Shown: piece after piece, positions 1 through 5,517 of the stretch
Layout of the letters: each line of letters begins with the position of its first letter
How positions within the stretch are numbered: position 1 is the stretch's first letter
Source: Bacteroidales bacterium UBA3824
GTDB lineage: Bacteria > Bacteroidota > Bacteroidia > Bacteroidales > UBA3824
Direction of reading: 5' to 3'
Assembly: GCA_002393195.1 (NCBI GenBank)
Contig: DGIK01000178.1
Location: 1 to 5,517 of the forward strand
DNA: 5,517 nucleotides
Translations under genes and position numbers: made by a program
The notes under the pieces: generated by a model
Database searches by the model: none
The model's input: only the letters and a program-made list of their open reading frames with translations
What the model was told of the DNA's origin: nothing

Positions 1-2174
1 CCGAGCATACTCATGAACGCGCCCGGCACGCCATGACCCGTACAGTCGGCAGCCACAATGAAAAGGTGGTTTTGCTTGTCGGCGTAGAACCAGTAATAGT
101 CGCCACTTACAATGTCTCTCGGACGGAAAAACATGAAGTAGTCAAAATGGTACTTCGACAAGAACGCCGGATTGGGCGAAACGGCTGTCTGAATACGTTT
201 TGCGTACACGATACTGTCGGTCATCTGCTTGTTGGCCTCCTCGATGACGTTCTTCTGCTTTGAGATTTCCTCGTTGATGGAGATGATTTCGTCGTTCTTG
301 AGCTGGAGGGTTTCGTTCTGCGCCTCGATTTCTTTCTGCTGGGCTTTGAGACGGCTGTTTTTCTTCCTTACCACGAGAATGAAGGCAAGTGCGCCAAGTA
401 TCGCAACCGCTGCAAGCCACAATCCCAATTGCAAAATTTTGGCATCTTGTCGCTGCGCTTCGAGCTGTTGCGCTTGTCTTTCTTGATCCCTTAGAAGCTC
501 CGCATTTTTCTGGGCTTCTTCTGCACGTTGACGCTCTTTCTCGGCAAGATCAAGTTGCTGCTGTTGGATTTGATATTCTTTTTCTCGCTTATCGCGCTCG
601 TGACGCTCCATTTCCAATTTGTTTTGCATTTCCAGCTCGCGACGGCGAGCCTCAAACTCCATACGCTGCTTTTCTTGCTCAAGAAGTTGCCTCCTATTCT
701 CGAGTTCTCTCTCATACGCCTCAAGCTCCATGCGATTACGCTCTTCATTAAGTTCCCTGATGGCCTGATCGCTTATGCCCTGCTCGTATTGAGCGGCGGC
801 ATCTGTGAGATTTTTGAGGTCTTCTGCCATGCTCCTTTCGTCGAGCACCTTTTTGGTTTCTGCAGAATCTCTAAGCGACAAGTATTTCTGATAATACGAC
901 AATGCGTTTTCGTAGTCGCCCATATCCCTGAGTACATCATTATAAGTCTGGTACGCAGCTTGCATCGTCCTGGCGTCGCCCGATGTCTCTGCATAATTTA
1001 CAGCACTCTTTGCTCTCTCTTCGGCATTGTGCAAATCTTTCTTATTCAAATAGATGCGGGCGATGATGTTTTCTACGGCCGAACATTCACGCCACTGCGA
1101 ATAATTTTTGCGGATGTCGGCAGCCTTTCTAAGGCAGGTGATTGCATTGTCCACATCGCCAATGTTTTGGTAGCAGAGTCCGAGGTTGGTGTAGTTGCCA
1201 GCCATCAAACGCTCGTCGTCAAATACTTTCGGGTCGGTGTCTATGAGCTGCTGGTAATACTTGATTGCCTTGTCGTTTTCTCCGAGACATCCGTATGCGT
1301 ATGCCACGTTGCTGAGCGCGTTGAGCGATTCGCGCACGTTGTTGTGTGCGATACACTCGTTGTACAAAGCCCTATTGTATGCGAGGGCTTTGTCATAATC
1401 GTGCATTGCAATGGAAATGTCGTTGAGCCTCTGGTACACCATCCTTTCGCTCTCCCAGTCGCCTTTGTTTTTGTACACTTCGAGCAAATCAGCATAATAT
1501 TCGAGGGAGCTTTCGTAGTCACGACGCATAAAGTAAGAGATGGCGAGGTGTCGCTTCATATCGATGGCTTTTTCGTCTGCCCCAATAGATTCGTATGAAA
1601 TGAGAGCATCGCTAAAATCGTCGATAGAGTGGATGTAGTGGCCTTTTCTGAAATATACCATGCCTATCTTAACAACGATGTCGGCATCTATTTCCTTGTC
1701 TGCTGGCGATGGTTCGATGTCTTTGATTTCATTCTCCTTGACCCCCATCTTAGTCTGCTTATCTCTGTAAGCCCTCTTTTCCTCGTCGAATTTCTTGTCT
1801 AGCGCACTACGGGCGGAGAGGTATCTCTGGATGGCGCTTACGGCGTCGTCTGCCATCAGGTAGCACTCGCCCACCAGCAAGTGCGACTTGTAGAGCGTCG
1901 TGTAATCTTTGCACTGACTGTTGGAGGAATACGATATTGCCTTGTCGGCGGCGTCCATTAGCCTTGGATATTGTCTAAGTGCGCCGTACTTTTCAGCAAG
2001 CTGGTAATAAAGCACGGCGAGCCTACATTCTGACGTCTCGCGCGAGATGAGATTGATAAGGCTGTCGCGCTCACGCGCAGCACCCGACCCCGCCTGAGCC
2101 TCCGCCATCACGGGTATCGAGATCAACGCCACTGCGAGCAATGCCATCCTGCAATATGTTACCAAAGTTCTCAT
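1..2174 (-). CDS. TPR-repeat transmembrane SpoIIE-family serine phosphatase, 3' end cut off by window edge
   Basis: The reading frame is open from ATG at 2174 to the left edge, giving 724 residues. Residues 1-26 look like a signal peptide (R2 and R9, hydrophobic core, then VMAEA). About seven to nine TPR-like helical hairpins follow at roughly 54-437; the clearest are near 284-318, 324-357 and 404-437. A very charged Glu/Arg/Gln helix covers about 443-577, a transmembrane segment about 580-602 (then RKK), and a second helical linker about 605-650. The phosphatase begins near 651 with SIVYAKRIQTA, then PRDIVSGDYYW (D692) and AADCTGHGVPGAFMSMLG (D710). These aspartates sit in conserved SpoIIE/PP2C metal-binding motifs. 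The predicted topology is periplasmic TPRs and a cytoplasmic phosphatase, whose family dephosphorylates Ser/Thr on proteins such as anti-sigma antagonists; the target here is unknown. AAGGA lies 13 nt before the start, too far to be a normal Shine-Dalgarno. The start at 2174 is preferred over M10 because it keeps the basic n-region of the signal. No own promoter is evident, so cotranscription with the receptor gene 80 bp upstream is likely. Confidence 0.9.
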   Translation of the reverse strand, partial: MRTLVTYCRMALLAVALISIPVMAEAQAGSGAARERDSLINLISRETSECRLAVLYYQLAEKYGALRQYPRLMDAADKAISYSSNSQCKDYTTLYKSHLLVGECYLMADDAVSAIQRYLSARSALDKKFDEEKRAYRDKQTKMGVKENEIKDIEPSPADKEIDADIVVKIGMVYFRKGHYIHSIDDFSDALISYESIGADEKAIDMKRHLAISYFMRRDYESSLEYYADLLEVYKNKGDWESERMVYQRLNDISIAMHDYDKALAYNRALYNECIAHNNVRESLNALSNVAYAYGCLGENDKAIKYYQQLIDTDPKVFDDERLMAGNYTNLGLCYQNIGDVDNAITCLRKAADIRKNYSQWRECSAVENIIARIYLNKKDLHNAEERAKSAVNYAETSGDARTMQAAYQTYNDVLRDMGDYENALSYYQKYLSLRDSAETKKVLDERSMAEDLKNLTDAAAQYEQGISDQAIRELNEERNRMELEAYERELENRRQLLEQEKQRMEFEARRRELEMQNKLEMERHERDKREKEYQIQQQQLDLAEKERQRAEEAQKNAELLRDQERQAQQLEAQRQDAKILQLGLWLAAVAILGALAFILVVRKKNSRLKAQQKEIEAQNETLQLKNDEIISINEEISKQKNVIEEANKQMTDSIVYAKRIQTAVSPNPAFLSKYHFDYFMFFRPRDIVSGDYYWFYADKQNHLFIVAADCTGHGVPGAFMSML

Positions 2175-2254
2175 CAAATTTAATAATTCCTTGTTTTAAC
2201 TTGTACAAATTGAGTTCCAAAAAAATGCCACTTGGCTAAAAATTCTCAAATTCT
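2175..2254 (-). other. Short gap between receptor and phosphatase genes, probable intra-operon spacer
   Basis: This AT-rich 80-bp spacer separates the receptor stop codon from the phosphatase start. On the minus strand it contains GCCAAGTGGC followed by A and seven T, but the stem can form only about 3 bp around a 4-nt loop, so it is a poor terminator. A TAnnTTTG match (TAAATTTG) abuts the ATG, too close to serve that start. Without a convincing terminator or promoter, readthrough from the receptor gene is the simplest reading. Confidence 0.5.
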
Positions 2255-4747
2255 TTAAAAATCGTATGTCGCACCAAAACTGAATGTCCTAAGTTGCTGA
2301 GGATTATAAGGCAAATCCACGTCCATCGCCTTTACGTCTATTCCAGCGTAGAGTGTGTTGGTAATGTTGGACAATTTCAATACCAAGGTCAAGTGTTTGC
2401 CGATTTTGCCTGTAACAGTGCAGTCGAGGGTGTAATAGCTCGGCGACCAGAAGTATGGGTTGTCGGTGGCTTGATAGTACATCCTCGCAAATTTTGAGCA
2501 ATACATGTTGTCAAATCGAATGTGGAACAGATTCCTCTTGCCCAAGTAGCTTTCCAGAGCCACCTGCGCCGAATATTTGGGCGTGCCCCTGATGTAATCG
2601 ACCTCGATAAATCGCTCTGCACCAGCATCGTTGTTGGAAAGGTTTTCTTTTCCCAACGTGTAGGTGAGCGCGGCGCTCACATTGAGGTGAATTACTTTGT
2701 TAATATCCTTGAATACGCCTATCAACTGCAATCCATAGAGCTTGGTCTTGGCGTTGGTTTCGTTTTTGTAGGCGCGGGTCCAGTCGCGACCCTTGGTAGA
2801 GCTAAACATGTCGGTAACGCCTACATACGGTTTTCCCTGATTGTAATACACGCTCTTGGGGTCTTTTGGATTGGGGACAAACACATAAGTGCCTTTGGTA
2901 TCTATAGGATACTTCATAAAGCCGCAGTCTTCCATCTTGACCCATGCACGCACAAGGGGATCCCTTACGATGTTGGTGTATCCCACAGCCTCGAGATACG
3001 AATCCTTATTATAAAGCCTGTACCTGATGCCAAACTCCGTGGAGCTGATGCGCTCCGCCTTGAGATTGTCGATGTCAGACGGCACATGGTGGAGGGCGGT
3101 GATTAAAGATCCGTTTACATTCATCGCCACAGCGACACTATAATAATATTGTCCGGGCGAGGGAATCTTGTAGGCATACGCCTGAGAGCCACGCACCTTG
3201 AGTCGGTCCGAAATCTTGAACTGCGCCGCAAAACGCGGATTGATGGACTTGCCCCACTGCGAGTTGTAGTCGTAACGCACGCCGCCGGTGAGGGCAATGC
3301 GCTCCCAGTCAAAATCTACGAGAGCATACGCACCCGCCTGCCAAAAATTGTATGGATAGATGCCAAACTTGCCATAAACCGAGTCGGTATAATTGACCTC
3401 TGTAGCAAACATCTTGTAGGAATCGAAGTCAAACTTGCGCTCGCACTCCAACGTGGGCGGCAATACGCCCGAATACTGGTACGACGCACCGGCATGGACA
3501 TACAAATTAGTAATAGGATTCCAGGTCAAGTTTTCTTCCGCTGCCACATCGTCGCTCGCACCATATATATATTGCGGCAGGGTGTTCCAATTGACGCCAC
3601 GGCTCGAATTTTTGTCAACACGGTAGCGGATGTACCTCACCATCGTGTTGGTCTCCAAGTTGCCAATAGAATAATCTGCCTTGATGGCGGCACGACGGAT
3701 AAATTCGCCCTGCATATTGCCCGGGTCATAATATGCGTATGCCATCGAACTCTGCCCAAAGTCGGTGAAGTCCATACGGTGTAGCATATTGTATGCGAAT
3801 GTAAGTCCACGGTAATTGATTTCTGCACCTACCTGCGTGGCGGTTTGGGGCATGTCGTTGATTTCTGGCATATAGAAGTCGCCACGGTAATTAATAAAGT
3901 AATACGACATACCGCTGAAAAGGCTCGTGTAATACTTATTGAACATTTCCTCGTTGATCATGCTCCTGTCGATGGTGTACTTATTGCCGTCGCTCGCACT
4001 CATTTCAAGCTCGTCGCCGTTTTGCAGGAAGTAATTCCAACGGTTGTACAAATCCCTGTCTCGCGACACATTGAGGTCGTCCACATTGAGGTTGCTGCCG
4101 TAGATGGAGAGCATGGTAACATTCTTGCCGTGCCCCACCTTGGCGCCCGCATGGAAGTCGAGGTAATACTTCGAGCCGGTGCCGCAATAGAGGTCGGCAG
4201 TGGTAAACGACTTTTCTATCGGCTCGCGGGTTACAATATTCACAATGCCCACACAAGCATCGTTACCGTATTCAGCCGACGCCGGACCATAGATAATCTC
4301 TACCCTCTCTGCCTGACGGATTGGGATATTGGCTCCCAAGGTCATTCCGTATGTACCCGAAGGCTTGATGTCGATGCCGTTGATGAGAATCTTGGTGTAA
4401 GTATTGCCCATCATGCCACGCTGCATGAACGCCTCGCCAAGCTCGCCCGACTGAGGCTGCGACACACGGAAGCCCGGCACACTCTTAAGCACATCACACA
4501 GAGTGATATAGCAGTTGTTGACAATATCGGCATGATCTACGACGTATGCAGTAAGTGGCAATTCTTCCACCTCCTTGGAAGAACGCGCAGCACCTATGAA
4601 ACGACGCTTATCTTCCTCAAGCTCCTTCATATTGTCAACTCCCAAGATGTCCCTTTCGATCATATCGAAGGCATCAACATCCACTTGCGCCATCGCCCTC
4701 GACGACGCAACTATCAATAAAATAAGTATATAGACTTTCTTCATCAT
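2255..4747 (-). CDS. TonB-dependent outer-membrane receptor, plug plus beta-barrel
   Basis: A complete 830-residue protein of ordinary length for a TonB-dependent receptor. Residues 1-20 are a signal peptide ending AMA before Q21. An acidic linker with SSKEVEELPLTAYVV follows, leading into the plug domain (about 60-176). Plug landmarks are LKSVPGFRV (87-95), MQRGMMGNTYTKILINGI (108-125) and the signature ERVEIIYGPASAEYG with GIVNIVTR (147-174). The remaining ~650 residues are rich in Tyr, Phe, Asn and alternating patterns, as in a 22-strand barrel. The protein ends FSFGATYDF, with the terminal Phe typical of BAM-assembled proteins. Such receptors import scarce ligands (siderophores, haem, cobalamin, sugars) using TonB-ExbBD energy. 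There is no N-terminal carboxypeptidase-regulatory-like domain or SusC-type extension, and no SusD partner gene in the window, so a SusC polysaccharide role is unlikely. The substrate cannot be assigned. ATG at 4747 directly follows an in-frame TAG; ATG at 4744 is the only near alternative. There is no Shine-Dalgarno. The phosphatase gene follows after 80 bp. Confidence 0.93.
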   Translation of the reverse strand: MMKKVYILILLIVASSRAMAQVDVDAFDMIERDILGVDNMKELEEDKRRFIGAARSSKEVEELPLTAYVVDHADIVNNCYITLCDVLKSVPGFRVSQPQSGELGEAFMQRGMMGNTYTKILINGIDIKPSGTYGMTLGANIPIRQAERVEIIYGPASAEYGNDACVGIVNIVTREPIEKSFTTADLYCGTGSKYYLDFHAGAKVGHGKNVTMLSIYGSNLNVDDLNVSRDRDLYNRWNYFLQNGDELEMSASDGNKYTIDRSMINEEMFNKYYTSLFSGMSYYFINYRGDFYMPEINDMPQTATQVGAEINYRGLTFAYNMLHRMDFTDFGQSSMAYAYYDPGNMQGEFIRRAAIKADYSIGNLETNTMVRYIRYRVDKNSSRGVNWNTLPQYIYGASDDVAAEENLTWNPITNLYVHAGASYQYSGVLPPTLECERKFDFDSYKMFATEVNYTDSVYGKFGIYPYNFWQAGAYALVDFDWERIALTGGVRYDYNSQWGKSINPRFAAQFKISDRLKVRGSQAYAYKIPSPGQYYYSVAVAMNVNGSLITALHHVPSDIDNLKAERISSTEFGIRYRLYNKDSYLEAVGYTNIVRDPLVRAWVKMEDCGFMKYPIDTKGTYVFVPNPKDPKSVYYNQGKPYVGVTDMFSSTKGRDWTRAYKNETNAKTKLYGLQLIGVFKDINKVIHLNVSAALTYTLGKENLSNNDAGAERFIEVDYIRGTPKYSAQVALESYLGKRNLFHIRFDNMYCSKFARMYYQATDNPYFWSPSYYTLDCTVTGKIGKHLTLVLKLSNITNTLYAGIDVKAMDVDLPYNPQQLRTFSFGATYDF

Positions 4748-4774
4748 CTAAACTTGGTTTAAAGATGTCAGAGA

Positions 4775-4806
4775 CAAAGGTAAAAACAATTTTTCAATTA
4801 AAAAAA
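4775..4806 (-). promoter_or_regulatory. Probable Bacteroidota promoter for the receptor gene
   Basis: On the minus strand TACCTTTG (4775-4782) fits the Bacteroides -7 consensus TAnnTTTG. The matching -33 position, 19-21 nt upstream, falls in a T-tract at about 4802-4806, giving TTTT rather than the consensus TTTG. The 5' leader would be only about 20 nt. The -33 region overlaps the left arm of the inverted repeat at 4800-4847, which could place this promoter under control of whatever binds or folds there. Confidence 0.5.
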
Positions 4807-4847
4807 ACTTAAATCACATATTTTGCGCTACGCAGAAAGTTTTTTTT
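4800..4847. repeat. Nested inverted repeat between divergent promoters
   Basis: The outer arms are a perfect 11-bp inverted repeat, AAAAAAAACTT at 4800-4810 and AAGTTTTTTTT at 4837-4847. Inside lies a second stem, TTTGCG (4822-4827) and CGCAGA (4831-4836), with loop CTA and one T-G wobble; its core TGCGCTACGCA is a perfect 4+3+4 palindrome. Read on either strand the structure ends in eight T, as in a bidirectional intrinsic terminator. However, it lies upstream of both inferred promoters, where an operator or insulator is equally possible. Function is not established. Confidence 0.55.
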
Positions 4848-4927
4848 CAGGAAATTGCAACAAACATTCCAAATTTAAGGGCAACAGCGCAATTTTTGTT
4901 AAAATATGGTTTATTTTTTGCATAATT
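4848..4927. other. AT-rich intergenic stretch, no recognised element
   Basis: This is the remainder of the divergent intergenic region, mostly A/T runs. A minus-strand TAAATTTG at 4870-4877 matches the -7 consensus but has no TTTG at the right distance. AGCGCAA (4886-4892) is an inverted copy of TTGCGCT in the nested repeat (4823-4829), which may be chance. No ORF or RNA gene is apparent. Confidence 0.4.
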
Positions 4928-4959
4928 TTTGGCGGCGAAAGGATTTTTGCTTATCTTTG
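4928..4959 (+). promoter_or_regulatory. Bacteroidota-type promoter for the parA-like gene
   Basis: TTTG at 4928-4931, a 20-nt spacer, and TATCTTTG at 4952-4959 match the Bacteroides vegetative promoter (-33 TTTG, -7 TAnnTTTG, spacing about 19-21) exactly. Transcription would start near 4963-4967, leaving a leader of roughly 12-16 nt before ATG at 4979. The leader is A/T-rich and lacks a Shine-Dalgarno, as is normal in this phylum. Confidence 0.75.
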
Positions 4960-4978
4960 GGACGTTAAATTTACGAAA

Positions 4979-5517
4979 ATGAGCACATCAATAATCGCAA
5001 TAAGCAACCACAAGGGCGGCGTAGGCAAGACGACCTCCACCGTCAATATCGGCGCAGGGCTGGCTCTCACGGGCCACAAGGTGCTGCTGATAGACATGGA
5101 CCCTCAGTCAAACATGACACAGAGCTACGGCATCAGCAAGGCAGACGTGTCGGTATATGAAGTGCTGAAAGGCGAAGCGGAGGCACGCACAGTGGAGGCA
5201 TTCCCCAATCTCGACATTCTCCCATCGTCGCTCGACCTATCGGGCGCAGAGATGGAGCTAATCAACGAGGCTGGGCGCGAATACCTCCTCAAAGACGCCA
5301 TTGCCGGCATCAAGGACAAGTACGACTACATCCTCATCGACTGCCCGCCGTCGCTCGGTCTTCTTACCATCAACGCCCTGACCGCCGCCACAGAGGTCTA
5401 TATACCCTTGCAGGCGCATTACCTCGCCATCAAGGGACTCACCAAGATAATCGAGGTAATCAGCAAGGTAAAAAAACGCCTCAACAAGGACATAGAAATC
5501 ACGGGCGTGTTCGTGAC
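4979..5517 (+). CDS. ParA/Soj-family partitioning ATPase, 3' end cut off by window edge
   Basis: The first 179 residues of a protein whose family is usually about 250-260 long. It carries all three parts of the deviant-Walker ATPase site: KGGVGKTT (12-19, signature lysine K12 and P-loop K17), LLIDMDPQSN (36-45, D39 and D41) and the Walker B strand YILIDCPPSLG (117-127, D121). The segment PLQAHYLAIKGLTKI (143-157) is also typical. ParA dimers bind DNA nonspecifically with ATP and, with a ParB-type partner, position chromosomes, plasmids or other cargo; the partner gene would be expected just downstream. There is no N-terminal DNA-binding extension, as in small Soj/type Ib ATPases rather than large P1-type ParA. 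ATG at 4979 is chosen because the ATPase strand begins at residue 4 and a good promoter lies just upstream. The coding sequence is visibly G+C-richer than the minus-strand genes. Chromosomal Soj, plasmid or integrative-element ParA cannot be separated on this fragment; MinD is less likely. Confidence 0.92.
   Translation, partial: MSTSIIAISNHKGGVGKTTSTVNIGAGLALTGHKVLLIDMDPQSNMTQSYGISKADVSVYEVLKGEAEARTVEAFPNLDILPSSLDLSGAEMELINEAGREYLLKDAIAGIKDKYDYILIDCPPSLGLLTINALTAATEVYIPLQAHYLAIKGLTKIIEVISKVKKRLNKDIEITGVFV

Noticed and set aside
528..1598. Plus-strand open frame of 356 codons opposite the TPR/helix region
   Set aside because: It is antisense to a well-supported gene whose frame has clear signal peptide, TPR, membrane and phosphatase motifs. 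Its translation is hydrophobic and Val/Phe-rich with no recognisable domain, as expected from a complement shadow.
2175..2209. Minus-strand TAAATTTG with upstream TTTG as a promoter for the phosphatase gene
   Set aside because: The -7 element directly abuts the ATG, so transcription would begin inside the gene, and the spacer is 23 nt rather than 19-21.
2219..2240. Minus-strand GCCAAGTGGC plus T-tract as an intrinsic terminator after the receptor gene
   Set aside because: The four-base arms would leave a 2-nt loop; a realistic stem is only about 3 bp and does not extend outward (A-A and T-T mismatches), so it is too weak to call.
2522..3784. Overlapping plus-strand open frames of 194 and 211 codons opposite the receptor barrel
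   Set aside because: Both lie wholly within the receptor coding sequence and show no recognisable motif or start signal.
3845..4720. Plus-strand open frame of 291 codons opposite the receptor plug region
   Set aside because: The minus-strand frame encodes unmistakable plug motifs; the plus-strand translation is His/Val-rich with no domain features, so it is a shadow.
2255..4747. SusC-type polysaccharide receptor
   Set aside because: There is no N-terminal carboxypeptidase-regulatory-like domain, the length is shorter than usual SusC (about 1000 residues), and the following gene is not SusD-like.
4748..4978. Cobalamin riboswitch upstream of the receptor, as often seen with BtuB-type genes
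   Set aside because: The inferred leader is only about 20 nt, and no B12-box-like GCCACTG sequence or multi-helix fold is visible on the minus strand.

Overview
The window looks like part of a Bacteroidota genome, probably order Bacteroidales. The evidence is a textbook Bacteroides-type promoter (TTTG, 20 nt, TATCTTTG) upstream of the right-hand gene, the absence of strong Shine-Dalgarno sequences before the starts, and an inner-membrane TPR/SpoIIE phosphatase architecture that is common in that phylum. Genus cannot be decided from the sequence alone.

Layout, left to right. Positions 1-2174 (minus strand) hold the first 724 codons of a gene that runs off the left edge. It encodes a signal peptide, a TPR array, a long charged helix, one transmembrane segment, a second cytoplasmic helix and the beginning of a SpoIIE/PP2C-type serine phosphatase domain. 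An 80-bp gap (2175-2254) with no convincing promoter or terminator separates it from the gene upstream on the same strand. That gene, 2255-4747 (minus strand), is a complete TonB-dependent outer-membrane receptor of 830 residues. Positions 4748-4978 are an AT-rich divergent intergenic region. It carries a probable promoter for each side and, between them, a perfect 11-bp inverted repeat (A8CTT / AAGT8) that encloses a smaller GC-containing hairpin. From 4979 to the right edge (plus strand) is the 5' part (179 codons) of a ParA/Soj-type ATPase gene.

How the genes may work together. The receptor and the TPR-phosphatase gene are codirectional, closely spaced and apparently transcribed from the promoter upstream of the receptor. 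A plausible inference is a transenvelope signalling pair: the outer-membrane receptor handles or senses a ligand, the periplasmic TPR domain reports this across the inner membrane, and the cytoplasmic phosphatase acts on an unknown phosphoprotein. Nothing in the window proves this. The ParA gene is divergent, visibly richer in G+C, and probably belongs to a separate functional unit (chromosome, plasmid or mobile-element partitioning).

No tRNA, rRNA, CRISPR array, insertion sequence or recognised riboswitch was seen.
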